Shown piece by piece: positions 25,216 through 34,153 of a DNA stretch of 64,000 nucleotides. The notes below the pieces were generated by a model, which did not search any database, was not told the DNA's origin, and was given only the letters and a program-made list of their open reading frames with translations. This DNA comes from Arcicella aurantiaca (GTDB lineage: Bacteria; Bacteroidota; Bacteroidia; Cytophagales; Spirosomataceae). The stretch is from positions 1-64,000 of the forward strand of contig NZ_QGGO01000017.1 of assembly GCF_003148625.1 (NCBI RefSeq), read 5' to 3'. Each line of letters opens with the position of its first letter. Positions within the stretch are counted from its first letter, which is position 1. The translations under genes were made by a program, and so were the position numbers.

Positions 25216-25437
25216 ATGCAAGCTGTAAAACAACCAATGACAAATTTGCAATTAGAACTCCTGAAACTATACACTCGTAAAGTCTCGGAACAAGATTTGC
25301 AATCCATCAAACAAATGTTAGCCCAATATTTTTCTAATAAAACGATGGATTTGGCGGATAAAATTTGGGAGAAAAATAATTGGAATGATGAAGATGCTGA
25401 ACGTTTTTCAAACGACCATTTGCGTAAATCCTCCTAA
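25216..25437 (+). CDS. Antitoxin-like protein of a PIN toxin pair (copy 2)
   Basis: A 73-residue paralogue of the protein at 23129: TNLQLELLKLYTRKVSEQDL, SIKQMLAQYFSNKTMDLAD, IWEKNNWNDEDAERFSNDHLR. The start is the ATG at 25216, since the alternative GTG lies in the promoter. A three-base gap separates it from the toxin gene. Confidence 0.75.
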   Translation: MQAVKQPMTNLQLELLKLYTRKVSEQDLQSIKQMLAQYFSNKTMDLADKIWEKNNWNDEDAERFSNDHLRKSS

Positions 25438-25440
25438 AAT

Positions 25441-25860
25441 ATGAAAGTAGTTATTGATACTAATATTTTATGGGTTTCTATTTCTCGAAAATCAAAAACG
25501 CATTGGATTTATGAAAGTTTACTGCGAGGAAATTTCATTCTGTGTGTAACTACTGATATTTTAGAAGAATATGAAGAAATAATTGGTCAGAAAATGGGGG
25601 AAGAAGTTGCAGAAGCATTTATGCAAACGCTCATATATTTGCCAAATGTTGAGTTTATTACAAGATATTACGAATGGAACTTACTGAATGATATTGACCC
25701 TGATGATGATAAATTTGTAGATTGTGCCGTTGCTTCAAATTCCGATTATTTAGCTACGAATGATAGACATTTTAATATTTTAAATGAAATAGATTTTCCC
25801 AAAATTAACCTTATTAATTTAGACGATTTTAAGAAGATACTTGGTGTGTCTGATTTATAG
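25441..25860 (+). CDS. PIN-domain toxin (copy 2)
   Basis: A 139-residue PIN protein with KVVIDTNILWVSISRKS, DILEEYEEII, and DPDDDKFVDCAVASNSDYLATNDRHF. It is clearly a paralogue of the protein at 23347 but well diverged, so cross-neutralisation by the other antitoxin is uncertain. The serS gene starts 3 bases after its stop, which places an essential tRNA synthetase gene in the same transcript as a toxin-antitoxin pair. Confidence 0.8.
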   Translation: MKVVIDTNILWVSISRKSKTHWIYESLLRGNFILCVTTDILEEYEEIIGQKMGEEVAEAFMQTLIYLPNVEFITRYYEWNLLNDIDPDDDKFVDCAVASNSDYLATNDRHFNILNEIDFPKINLINLDDFKKILGVSDL

Positions 25861-25863
25861 AAT

Positions 25864-27135
25864 ATGCTACAAATACAACAAATAAAAGAAAACAAAGCCG
25901 CAACCATTGATGGCTTGAATAGAAAATATTTCAAAGGTGGAGAAGAAGCCGTTGAGCAAATTTTGGGTTTAGACGAAAAACGTCGTGAAACTCAGGTTGA
26001 ATTAGACAATACTCTTGCTAAATCAAATGCTCTTGCCAAAGAAATTGGCGGTTTGATGAAGGCAGGTAAAAAAGAAGAAGCCGAAACTGCTAAAGCGGAA
26101 ACGGGAACTTTGAAAGCTCGTTCTAAGGAGTTAGAAGAAGTATTAAAAGGCTTAGAATTTGAACTTTATGAGGTGTTGGTGACTTTGCCAAATCTTCCGC
26201 ATTCAAGTGTGCCAGTAGGAAAAACACCTGAGGAGAATGAAGTTGTTTTGGAAAATGGTGCTATTCCAACGCTTCCAGAAGGAGCAGTTCCTCACTGGGA
26301 TTTAATCAAGAAATATGATATTATTGACTTTGAATTAGGTAATAAAATCACAGGTGCGGGCTTCCCTGTTTACAAAGGAAAAGGAGCAAGAATTCAGCGT
26401 GCTTTGATTAATTTTTTCTTGGATGAAGCTATTAATGCGGGTTATATGGAAGTTCAACCACCGATTTTAATTAACAAAGAATCTGGTTTTGGAACGGGAC
26501 AATTACCCGATAAAGACGGACAAATGTATCACGCAACGGAAGACGATTTATTCTTGATTCCAACTGCTGAAGTGCCCATTACCAATATGTACCGTGATGT
26601 AATTTTGCAAGAAAACGAATTACCTATTAAAAATGCGGGTTATACGCCTTGTTTTCGTAGAGAAGCGGGTTCTTGGGGGGCTCACGTGCGTGGCTTAAAC
26701 CGTTTGCATCAGTTTGATAAAATAGAGATTGTCCGCATTGAAAAACCAGAAAATTCTTATGCAGCTTTGGAAGAAATGTCTCTTCACGTACAAAGTATTT
26801 TACAGAAATTAGAATTGCCTTACCGTGTGTTGCGTTTGTGCGGAGGTGATATGAGCTTTACGTCTGCTCTCACGTATGATATGGAAACGTATTCAGCGGC
26901 ACAAGGGCGTTGGTTGGAAGTAAGCTCGGTTTCTAACTTTGAAACTTATCAAGCGAACCGTTTAAAATTGAGAATGAAAACCGAAGGGAAATCTCAATTA
27001 TTACATACGTTAAACGGCTCAGCATTGGCTTTACCACGTATTTTAGCGACTATTTTGGAGAATAATCAAACGCCAGAGGGAATTAAAATTCCAAAGGTTT
27101 TAGTGCCTTATTGTGGATTTGATATGATTTCGTAA
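25864..27135 (+). CDS. serS: Seryl-tRNA synthetase
   Basis: The 423-residue protein has the N-terminal coiled-coil arm (about residues 30-105) and the class II core: motif 2 TPCFRREAGSWGAHVRGLNRLHQF and motif 3 LNGSALALPRILATILENNQ. The serine and tRNA-binding regions are intact. It charges tRNA-Ser and is essential. It follows the PIN toxin gene by 3 bases and ends in a perfect 20-base hairpin shared with the convergent toxin gene. Confidence 0.95.
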   Translation: MLQIQQIKENKAATIDGLNRKYFKGGEEAVEQILGLDEKRRETQVELDNTLAKSNALAKEIGGLMKAGKKEEAETAKAETGTLKARSKELEEVLKGLEFELYEVLVTLPNLPHSSVPVGKTPEENEVVLENGAIPTLPEGAVPHWDLIKKYDIIDFELGNKITGAGFPVYKGKGARIQRALINFFLDEAINAGYMEVQPPILINKESGFGTGQLPDKDGQMYHATEDDLFLIPTAEVPITNMYRDVILQENELPIKNAGYTPCFRREAGSWGAHVRGLNRLHQFDKIEIVRIEKPENSYAALEEMSLHVQSILQKLELPYRVLRLCGGDMSFTSALTYDMETYSAAQGRWLEVSSVSNFETYQANRLKLRMKTEGKSQLLHTLNGSALALPRILATILENNQTPEGIKIPKVLVPYCGFDMIS

Positions 27136-27180
27136 AAATTAAAAGGGTAAAAGACTTCAATCTTTTACCCTTTTAATTTT
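27135..27180. terminator. Bidirectional terminator between serS and the RelE-like gene
   Basis: Perfect 20-base arms (27135-27154 and 27161-27180, core aaaagggtaaaaga) with a 6-base loop and T-runs on both strands. Confidence 0.93.
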
Positions 27181-27504
27181 TCAAATTATGCCTAAAATTC
27201 GGTCTAATTCTCCATCAGAAATATCTGTTTGGTCTGATTTATCGTAAATTGAAACTAAATAGACTGTCTCTAAAACCACTTTCACACAGGTAATAACTCT
27301 TGCTCCTCCACTTTTCCCTTTTCCTTTGGATTTTATTTTTAAACGAATTTTGTAGAACCCATCTCTCATTGCTGTACCTAAAAATGGATTTTCTTCGAGG
27401 TCTTCAATCAAATCAAGAATTTCATCTTTTAAGGAAGGATATTTTTTCTTTAATCTTTTTGCTTCTTTCTCAAAGTTTTCGATACTTTCAACTTGATAAC
27501 TCAT
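27181..27504 (-). CDS. RelE/ParE-type toxin
   Basis: The 107-residue basic protein has the RelE/ParE plan: YQVESIENFEKEAKRLKKKYPSL, then LIEDLEENPFLGTAM, GFYKIRLKIKSKGKGKSGGARVI and VYLVSIYDKSDQTDIS. The R-x-K and aromatic residues near the end are usual for mRNA-cleaving RelE/HigB toxins. It overlaps the upstream antitoxin gene by four bases. Confidence 0.8.
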   Translation of the reverse strand: MSYQVESIENFEKEAKRLKKKYPSLKDEILDLIEDLEENPFLGTAMRDGFYKIRLKIKSKGKGKSGGARVITCVKVVLETVYLVSIYDKSDQTDISDGELDRILGII

Positions 27505-27719
27505 AGCTCATTCAAAAATTCTCTCGCAGGTCTTGACTTCTTTATTCCCTGTTCAATTTGTTTCATTTCTTCAAGCCCATTTTTAATATTTTCGATAACT
27601 TGTTTATCTGTATCTTCTCCAAAACCATCTTCTTGCACACGAACAAAAGGGAAGTTTTGAATCAAGTCTTTGAAAAATTTAAGTTTTTTATTTTCGATTT
27701 CTAATGTTAGTATTGCCAT
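27501..27719 (-). CDS. Antitoxin partner of the RelE-like toxin
   Basis: A 72-residue acidic protein (MAILTLEIENKKLKFFKDLI ... GLEEMKQIEQGIKKSRPAREFLNEL). The PAREFLNEL tail is common in antitoxins of this phylum and would contact the toxin. It is transcribed before the toxin gene, with a four-base overlap. Confidence 0.7.
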   Translation of the reverse strand: MAILTLEIENKKLKFFKDLIQNFPFVRVQEDGFGEDTDKQVIENIKNGLEEMKQIEQGIKKSRPAREFLNEL

Positions 27720-27738
27720 TGAATTAATGTTTATGAAA

Positions 27739-27746
27739 CAAATATA
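27739..27746 (-). promoter_or_regulatory. -7 element of the RelE-like operon
   Basis: On the minus strand TATATTTG matches TAnnTTTG, 19 bases upstream of the antitoxin ATG. The -33 region is not clear. Confidence 0.45.
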
Positions 27747-27801
27747 AACAAATTTCAGAAGAGACTTAATATCTGATATTTTAAATGCTCAACAATTTCA
27801 T

Positions 27802-28635
27802 CTACAAAACATTCAATCTCAACTTCAAATACGTACTCGCCAATAAAACCATTTTTTGGAAGTCTGGGACTCTAATTCTTTCGTTTTGGATTCTTGAAGC
27901 GGGGCAATTTTTGATTTTATCGAATAATCTCAAGTAATATTTATAAGCTAAATAAACGCCTCCTTTTGCTTCTTTGGGTAATGCCATAATTCCACGAAGT
28001 GCCGCATCAAAATCCGCTTGAATATCATCTTCAATGGCTTTTTTATCAGCTAAGGTGAAATTCTGAAAATTTACATTTGGAAAATAAGTGCGTCCTCTTT
28101 CTTGAAAATCTGATTTAATATCTCGCAAAAAATTCACTTTTTGAAAAGCCGAACCTAAACGTTTAGCATCAGCTTTTAAAGCATCATATTGTTCTGAATT
28201 TCCATCACAAAATACTCTTAAACACATTAATCCCACAACCTCCGCTGAACCATAAATGTACTCTTCGTAACCATCTTGATTGTAGTCGGCGAAGTATAAA
28301 TCCATTTCCATCGAATGCAAAAATGCCTCAATTAACTCATGGTCAATTTTATATTGATTGACAATCATTTGAAAAGAATGTAAAACTGGATTTAGACTCA
28401 CGCCTTCTTCAATTGCCGTATAAGTATCTGCTTTGAAACGAGCCAACAAGGCTTTTTTATCAAAGCCATGAAAAGTATCCACAATCTCATCTGCATAGCG
28501 TACAAAGCCATAAATAGCATAGATAGGCAAGTGAAATTTCTTGTCTAAAGTCTTGATACCCAATGTAAAAGATGTGCTGTAATGCTCCGTGATGAGCTTA
28601 CTACATTCAAGTGTTGTTTTGGTATATAAATCCAT
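27802..28635 (-). CDS. crtB: Phytoene synthase (squalene/phytoene synthase family)
   Basis: The 277-residue protein has the two aspartate-rich motifs: YGFVRYADEIVDTFHGF (DEIVD) and KVNFLRDIKSDFQERGRTYFP (DIKSD), plus YYFADYNQDGYEEYIYGSAEVVGLMCL. These bind the diphosphates of two geranylgeranyl diphosphates through magnesium, so it makes phytoene, the carotenoid precursor. It lies after crtI on the same strand; a word array fills the spacer between them. Confidence 0.88.
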   Translation of the reverse strand: MDLYTKTTLECSKLITEHYSTSFTLGIKTLDKKFHLPIYAIYGFVRYADEIVDTFHGFDKKALLARFKADTYTAIEEGVSLNPVLHSFQMIVNQYKIDHELIEAFLHSMEMDLYFADYNQDGYEEYIYGSAEVVGLMCLRVFCDGNSEQYDALKADAKRLGSAFQKVNFLRDIKSDFQERGRTYFPNVNFQNFTLADKKAIEDDIQADFDAALRGIMALPKEAKGGVYLAYKYYLRLFDKIKNCPASRIQNERIRVPDFQKMVLLASTYLKLRLNVL

Positions 28636-28765
28636 TTTTAAATATTAGATAATAGAGGTCAGAGTATAGATTTTAGATAATAAAGGTCAGAGCATAGATT
28701 TTAGACTTTAAACGAAAGGAATTAATCATAAATCTATTCTCTGTAATCTAATCTCTATTCTCTAA
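28636..28765. repeat. Inverted word array inside crtI-crtB spacer and crtI end
   Basis: The left side repeats ataaaggtcagagcatag and tagattttagat; the right side carries the inverted word, ctaatctctattctcta. The words match 10641-10735. The array reaches into crtI: its last four codons and TAG stop are made of the word gagaatagagattag. Confidence 0.75.
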
Positions 28766-30217
28766 TAAAACTTCTCCTGCTACCAAAAGCCCCGAAATTA
28801 AAGACGGCGGAACTCCGGGACCGGGTACAGTCAATTGACCTGTATAATACAAATTCTTTACTTTTTTACTCTTTAAAGTGGGCTTTAAAATTGCCGTTTG
28901 CATCAAGGTATTTGCTAAACCATAAGCGTTTCCTTTGAAGGCGTTATAGTCACTCTTAAAATCGTGGTGAGCATAACTTCTTTTGTAAATTACAGAATCT
29001 CTGATATTTTCGCCACAATATTTTTCCAAACGTTCCATGATAATATGGTAATATTTCTCTCGAATTTCTTCGGTATCTTCCAAATCTGGGGCAACAGGAA
29101 TCAATAAAAACAAGTTTTCACAACCTTCTGGGGCAATGCTATCATCGGTTTTTGATGGAGCAGAAGCATAAAAAAGTGGTTTAGAAGGCCATTTTGGCTC
29201 GGTATAAATTTCGTGAGCATGAACTTTAAAATCTTCATCAAAGAACAAATTATGATGCTTTAATTTTGAAATTCGTTTATTTACGCCCAAATAAAACAAC
29301 AACGACGACGGAGCCATTACTCGTTTATCCCAATATTTTTCGTCGTAATTTCTGTATTTTTCTCCCAATAATTTATCTTCAACGTGATGATAATCAGCAC
29401 TTGCCACTACTACATCTGCCGTAAATTCTCCGTCTTCGGTAATAATTTTATTGGCTTTATCACCTTGAACTTCAATTTTTTGAACGTTTTTATTCAATAA
29501 AATTTTTATGCCTTTTTCTTCTGCCAAAGACACCATTCCTTTTACAATTTCGTGCATTCCGCCCATCGGGTACCACGTTCCCATTTCCATCTCGGCGTAA
29601 TTCATTAGGCTGTACATGGCGGGTGTATTTTCTGGTGTTGCTCCTAAAAATAAAATGGGAAACTCCATGATTTTTAGGATTTTTTCATCCGTAAAAAACT
29701 TCCTGATATGAGATGAAAAAGACTGAAATACGTCTAATCGGGTTACGTCGTACAGTAATTTTACGCTCAAAAATTCGGTAATACTTCGTGAGGGTTTCCA
29801 AACAAAATTATTAATGCCAACATCATATTTATATGCTGCCTGACGCATAAATTCTTGAAATTTTGCCCGACTTCCTTCTTCCATGCTTTCGAATAAATCG
29901 CCTAATTTCTCCACGCCAGCAGGTAAATCAATCGTTTCATTTCCTTGTAAAATAACCGAGTAAGAAGGATTGAGGCGGACTAAGTTATAATAATCGGAAG
30001 TTTTTTTGCCAAAGGTTGCAAAGTAATTATCAAAAACATCGGGCATCCAGTACCAACTTGGTCCCATATCGAAAGTAAATCCTTGTTCGTAAAAAACTCT
30101 TGCACGCCCACCTGCAACGCTATTTTTCTCTAAAATAATAACTTCATGTCCTTTATCTGCCAAACTGGTAGCTGCTGCCAATCCCGAAAAACCTGAGCCG
30201 ATTACGATTATTTTCAT
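28748..30217 (-). CDS. crtI: Phytoene desaturase
   Basis: The 489-residue FAD enzyme starts with KIIVIGSGFSGLAAATSLADKGH (Rossmann G-x-G-x-x-G) and VIILEKNSVAGGRARVF, and ends with the family block NLYYTGQLTVPGPGVPPSLISGLLVAGEVL. It converts phytoene into coloured carotenes. With crtB directly downstream it forms a minimal pigment operon. The last residues, ENRD, are encoded by the intergenic word array, so the true family end was probably VAGEVLLE or similar. Confidence 0.9.
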   Translation of the reverse strand: MKIIVIGSGFSGLAAATSLADKGHEVIILEKNSVAGGRARVFYEQGFTFDMGPSWYWMPDVFDNYFATFGKKTSDYYNLVRLNPSYSVILQGNETIDLPAGVEKLGDLFESMEEGSRAKFQEFMRQAAYKYDVGINNFVWKPSRSITEFLSVKLLYDVTRLDVFQSFSSHIRKFFTDEKILKIMEFPILFLGATPENTPAMYSLMNYAEMEMGTWYPMGGMHEIVKGMVSLAEEKGIKILLNKNVQKIEVQGDKANKIITEDGEFTADVVVASADYHHVEDKLLGEKYRNYDEKYWDKRVMAPSSLLFYLGVNKRISKLKHHNLFFDEDFKVHAHEIYTEPKWPSKPLFYASAPSKTDDSIAPEGCENLFLLIPVAPDLEDTEEIREKYYHIIMERLEKYCGENIRDSVIYKRSYAHHDFKSDYNAFKGNAYGLANTLMQTAILKPTLKSKKVKNLYYTGQLTVPGPGVPPSLISGLLVAGEVLLENRD

Positions 30218-30263
30218 CTGTAATTGTTGAATATTTCTATGCGAATTATACGTAAATGTTTAA

Positions 30264-30271
30264 CAAAGATA
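30264..30271 (-). promoter_or_regulatory. -7 element of crtI
   Basis: On the minus strand TATCTTTG matches TAnnTTTG; a T-rich -33 (TTTT) lies about 20 bases upstream. Transcription would start about 40 bases before the crtI ATG. Confidence 0.5.
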
Positions 30272-30315
30272 AGCAGGCTTTGTTTGATAAAAGCGTTAAG
30301 AATTTAGATAGAAAT

Positions 30316-30346
30316 CTTGATTTTTAATGATATTTCTCTATTTTTG
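30316..30346 (+). promoter_or_regulatory. Promoter of the Uma2-type gene
   Basis: CTTG at 30316-30319 (-33), a 19-base spacer and TATTTTTG at 30339-30346 (-7). The transcription start would be about 12 bases before the ATG, giving a very short leader. Confidence 0.6.
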
Positions 30347-30365
30347 ACTAAAAAATGATACTAAA

Positions 30366-30926
30366 ATGGTAGCAACAAAAGATACATTAGCTCTACCCAA
30401 AACCTTAGAAGAGTTCATGGCTTGGGAACCAGAAGATGGTTTTAAGTATGAATGGAACGACGGAGAAATAATCAAATTTATCGGCATGAACAAAACACAA
30501 GTCTTTATCTACGAAGCACTTAATCAATTATTTATTGAAAAGGGATTATGGAAATTAGGTACATTTATCTCTGAGTATGATGTTCAACTAACTGGTATTC
30601 AGATGAGAAGACCAGATATTGCTTTTCTTTCAAAAGAGCAGATAGCATTAACAAAACAAGGTGAAGACGAAATTCCTGAGTTTGTAATTGAAGTAATTTC
30701 TGGTAATGATAAAGCCAATAAAGTAGAAGAAAAAACGGTTGAATATTTTAAAGCGGGTGCGGGCGGCGTTCCGCTGAAAGTTTTGTGGCTAATTTATCCA
30801 GATAATAAAACAGTTCAAGTTTACACATCTCTAAAACAAGCTCAGATTTGCTATGATGACGATATTTGTTCTGCCAGTCCCGTTTTACCAGATTTTGAAA
30901 TTAAGGTGAATGATATTTTTGCATGA
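30366..30926 (+). CDS. Uma2 family (DUF820) PD-(D/E)XK protein
   Basis: The 186-residue protein has the Uma2 plan: the opening TLEEFMAWEPEDGFKYEWNDGEII, the catalytic R-R-P-D in GIQMRRPDIAFLSKEQ, and PEFVIEVISGNDKANKVEEKTVEYFKAG with the E-V-I-S strand. These are putative restriction-type endonucleases that expand strongly in cyanobacteria and this phylum, without settled function. It is monocistronic; a REP cluster and a terminator follow. Confidence 0.85.
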   Translation: MVATKDTLALPKTLEEFMAWEPEDGFKYEWNDGEIIKFIGMNKTQVFIYEALNQLFIEKGLWKLGTFISEYDVQLTGIQMRRPDIAFLSKEQIALTKQGEDEIPEFVIEVISGNDKANKVEEKTVEYFKAGAGGVPLKVLWLIYPDNKTVQVYTSLKQAQICYDDDICSASPVLPDFEIKVNDIFA

Positions 30927-30933
30927 TTTTTAG

Positions 30934-31154
30934 GTAGAGACGTTGCCCGCAACGTCTTTTTGAAATGCAACCAACGTCTTTTTCAAACGCAACGTCTTTT
31001 GAGAATATATCATAAAACAAAACCCCACAAGATATTAAAATCTCGTGGGGTTTTGTTTTTTATAAGTGTTGCAGGCAACATTTATAAAAAGACGTTGCAG
31101 GCAAATATGTCACAGGCAACATTTATGAAAAGACGTTGCAGGCAACGTCTCTAC
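30934..31154. repeat. REP cluster with GTAG ... CTAC ends
   Basis: GTAG at 30934 followed by agacgttgc-cc-gcaacgtct; the inverted copy ends gcaacgtct-ctac at 31154. Between them are several partial copies (gacgttgcaggcaa, caacgtcttttt) and a terminator. The last CTA gives the TAG stop of icd on the minus strand. Confidence 0.8.
31017..31056. terminator. Terminator in the centre of the REP cluster
   Basis: acaaaaccccac (31017-31028) pairs with gtggggttttgt (31045-31056), extended inward with one mismatch, and is followed by five T. It serves the Uma2 gene and, by symmetry, icd. Confidence 0.85.
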
Positions 31155-32380
31155 GCTAATGCCACTTTCAAATTCTCATCAATTGCTGCTAAGAATTCTT
31201 CTGTATATAAATAGTGTTCGCCATGACTCACTTTATTTCCGTGAATACAAACAGCTAAATCTTTTGTCATTTTTCCAGACTCAACCGTAGCAACACAAAC
31301 TTTTTCTAAAGTTTGGCAGAAGTTGATAAGAGCTTCGTTTCCGTCTAATTTACCACGGAATTCTAAACCACGTGTCCATGCGAAGATAGAAGCGATTGGG
31401 TTAGTTGAAGTTGGTTTTCCAGCTTGGTGGTCACGGTAGTGACGTGTTACTGTTCCGTGAGCAGCTTCAGCTTCCATTACTTTTCCGTCTGGCGTAATCA
31501 ATACTGAAGTCATTAAACCTAATGAACCGAAACCTTGAGCAACTGTATCTGACTGAACGTCTCCGTCATAGTTTTTACAAGCCCAAACAAAGTTACCATT
31601 CCATTTCAAGGCAGAAGCAACCATATCATCAATTAAACGGTGTTCGTAAACAATACCCGCTGCATCAAATTGTGCTTTGTAGTCTGCTTGGTAGATTTCT
31701 TCAAAAATATCTTTGAAACGACCATCGTATTTTTTCAAGATAGTGTTTTTCGTAGATAAATATAAAGGCCATCCTTTGCTCAATGCCATGTTGAAACATG
31801 AGTGAGCAAAACCACGGATAGACTCATCTGTGTTATACATTGTTAAAGCTACACCGTCGTTTTTGAAGTTGAATACTTCAAAAGTTTGTGCTTCAGAACC
31901 GTCTTCTGGCGTGAAAGTAACTGTTAATTTACCTTTTCCTTTTGTTAAGAAGTCAGTTGCTCTGTATTGATCACCAAAAGCATGACGACCAATCATGATT
32001 GGTGCAGTCCAGTTTGGTACTAATCTTGGAACATTTGTACAAACGATTGGCTCACGGAAAACAGTACCATCTAAGATGTTACGGATTGTTCCGTTTGGAG
32101 ATTTCCACATTTGTTTCAAATTGAATTCTTTAACACGTGCTTCGTCAGGAGTGATGGTTGCACATTTGATACCTACGCCATACTTTTTGATAGCTTCAGC
32201 AGCATCAACAGTAACTTGGTCGTTAGTTTCGTCACGGTATTCCATTCCTAAGTCGTAGTATTTAATATCTACGTCTAAGTAAGGAGTAATTAATTTATCC
32301 TTGATAAATTTCCAGATAATTCGAGTCATTTCGTCGCCATCAAGTTCAACGACAGGGTTTGCAACTTTAATTTTTTCCAT
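31151..32380 (-). CDS. icd: NADP-dependent isocitrate dehydrogenase, eukaryote type
   Basis: The 409-residue protein starts [21 protein letters not shown] and has [19 protein letters not shown], the isocitrate-binding [19 protein letters not shown], and the NADP-binding [32 protein letters not shown]. This is the class II (animal/fungal-like) homodimeric enzyme, common in this phylum, and supplies 2-oxoglutarate and NADPH in the TCA cycle. The stop codon comes from a REP element. A 5' region of about 90 bases precedes it. Confidence 0.93.
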   Translation of the reverse strand: MEKIKVANPVVELDGDEMTRIIWKFIKDKLITPYLDVDIKYYDLGMEYRDETNDQVTVDAAEAIKKYGVGIKCATITPDEARVKEFNLKQMWKSPNGTIRNILDGTVFREPIVCTNVPRLVPNWTAPIMIGRHAFGDQYRATDFLTKGKGKLTVTFTPEDGSEAQTFEVFNFKNDGVALTMYNTDESIRGFAHSCFNMALSKGWPLYLSTKNTILKKYDGRFKDIFEEIYQADYKAQFDAAGIVYEHRLIDDMVASALKWNGNFVWACKNYDGDVQSDTVAQGFGSLGLMTSVLITPDGKVMEAEAAHGTVTRHYRDHQAGKPTSTNPIASIFAWTRGLEFRGKLDGNEALINFCQTLEKVCVATVESGKMTKDLAVCIHGNKVSHGEHYLYTEEFLAAIDENLKVALA

Positions 32381-32476
32381 TGTGAAATATGCTAATTTTT
32401 GTATTTCGTGAGCAAGAATGCTCTGTTTTTTCAGATTTTAAAGTATCTGAGATTATTTTATTAAAATAATTTGGGG

Positions 32477-32484
32477 CAAAGGTA
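32477..32484 (-). promoter_or_regulatory. -7 element of icd
   Basis: On the minus strand TACCTTTG is an exact TAnnTTTG match. No -33 TTTG at the right spacing. The 305-base spacer up to the subtilase gene also has a perfect AT palindrome (attatttta / taaaataat, 32453-32471), which lies downstream of this promoter in the icd leader. I see no gene in the spacer. Confidence 0.45.
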
Positions 32485-32686
32485 CGGAATGAATTAATAC
32501 GGTGTATTTCATTTTTTATCCCATTCTTCCCGAACCGTTAAATAAGTTATTAAGAATACATTATTTCCTGATTTAGATAATTTGTATCTTAAATTATTAA
32601 ACTGTTTGTGTTTCCCTTTCTACTGATAATTCCGACTAAATTTCCGAAGACAAATTTTTCATTTTAAACCCTTTAATTATTAAACT

Positions 32687-34114
32687 ATGAAACGTCCACT
32701 GATTATTATCTTCTTACTGTTTCTGATTTTTTCAATTTTCTTTTATTTTTCGTTGGGAACTGAACCTAAGATTGTTGGAGAGGAGGTTGCCAGTCCAAAG
32801 GGAACCAATTTTAATCCAATCCTTCAAAAAAATGCTTCGTATGTTTATGTTGAAGGTGCTGGTTACGTATTAAAAGACCGAAAAGTTGTATTATTTGTTG
32901 GGCAAGATACCGCCCAAGCTCAGCGGGCAGATGCCATAAAATCCATAGAAAAAGAATTAGAAAGCTATTGGAAGTGGCAAATTTTAATTGGTAAAAAAGA
33001 TATTGAGGAAATAACGGATGAGGGGCAAAATGATAGAATAAAGACTCAAAGAAGCTACCCTGAAAAGAACTATCCAGAAAAAAATATTTTCAGACGGATT
33101 TTAGATGTGTTTAAAGTGGCTGATGCCATCAATGTTGTTCGTGATAATAGTAAAACCTGCGACTGTGATGATGCCTTGTTATTGCTGGCTGGAAAAGATT
33201 TACATTTAATCCAAACTACCTTAAATCCTGATGGTGGAGCGGTAGGAAATACCCTTGACGATGCTAAAAACGGGAAAGATATAGCAAGACAAGAGCAAAT
33301 GTTGAAATTGCCACAGAAAGATACCGAAGTTGGAGGTGATGGAAAAGAAGCTCCTTTTTTAGTTGGAATTATTGATTCTGGATTAAATTTTGGGAATGCA
33401 ATTGTCTCGCAAAATGAGTCTTTTATTACTCCTTTCGTAAATTCTTCATTAAATTATAATTTCTTGAAAAATAATGTAGATGTGAGAGATACGCTTGAAC
33501 ATGGGACAAAAATTGCCCGTATTATTCTTAGTAATGCAGGCGTAAGAAATGTAAAATTTGTAGGATTAAAAACGTTTGATACTACCAAAGTAAGTAATTT
33601 ATATGATAATTTATGTGCGATTTTATATTCAATTAAACACAAAGTAAGAGTTGTAAATACCAGTTGGGGAGCGTTTAGTGAAAAACCAATTCCTGTTTTT
33701 GAGGAAGTTTTGAGGCGTGCCAAAGCTGCCAATATGGTAGTGGTTTGTTCGGCTGGAAATACTAATGTTGATATTGATTTGAATCCTTATTATCCTGCTT
33801 GTTATGCCGACCATCCAGAATTAGGTAGTCACGTAATAACCGTAACCAGTATTTTTAATAAACAGATTTGTCAAAATTATTCATCATCAGGTAAAAAAAT
33901 AGATTTAACTTTTGATGCTATTAATGAAAATTGTGAACATCCGATTCCTGATAATTTAGGCGGAGCGACTGCCCCAACGGAATCGGGTACGTCGTATGCT
34001 GCTCCTTACGTTACGGCAGGAGTAATAAATTATATCAATGGCTCGTCTGCTGGGTATTCAAAAAGTGGATATATTGGGGCTATTCCAACGGGAAGTAAGA
34101 TTCGTCCGTATTAG
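32687..34114 (+). CDS. S8 family serine protease (subtilase), membrane-anchored
   Basis: The 475-residue protein starts with a hydrophobic signal anchor (LIIIFLLFLIFSIFFYFSL) and a region of about 190 residues of unknown fold. The subtilase triad is complete: Asp in VGIIDSGLNFG (about 230), His in TLEHGTKIARII (about 271) and Ser in ESGTSYAAPYVTAGV (about 435), with the oxyanion region SAGNTN. The protease domain should act in the periplasm. The gene is the first of a same-strand set with the TPR-CHAT protease, two lipoproteins and an ECF system. The substrate is unknown; the neighbouring CHAT protein is a candidate. Confidence 0.88.
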   Translation: MKRPLIIIFLLFLIFSIFFYFSLGTEPKIVGEEVASPKGTNFNPILQKNASYVYVEGAGYVLKDRKVVLFVGQDTAQAQRADAIKSIEKELESYWKWQILIGKKDIEEITDEGQNDRIKTQRSYPEKNYPEKNIFRRILDVFKVADAINVVRDNSKTCDCDDALLLLAGKDLHLIQTTLNPDGGAVGNTLDDAKNGKDIARQEQMLKLPQKDTEVGGDGKEAPFLVGIIDSGLNFGNAIVSQNESFITPFVNSSLNYNFLKNNVDVRDTLEHGTKIARIILSNAGVRNVKFVGLKTFDTTKVSNLYDNLCAILYSIKHKVRVVNTSWGAFSEKPIPVFEEVLRRAKAANMVVVCSAGNTNVDIDLNPYYPACYADHPELGSHVITVTSIFNKQICQNYSSSGKKIDLTFDAINENCEHPIPDNLGGATAPTESGTSYAAPYVTAGVINYINGSSAGYSKSGYIGAIPTGSKIRPY

Positions 34115-34153
34115 TCAGAAAATACAAGTTTTCTTTCTTTGATTCCTCTAAAA

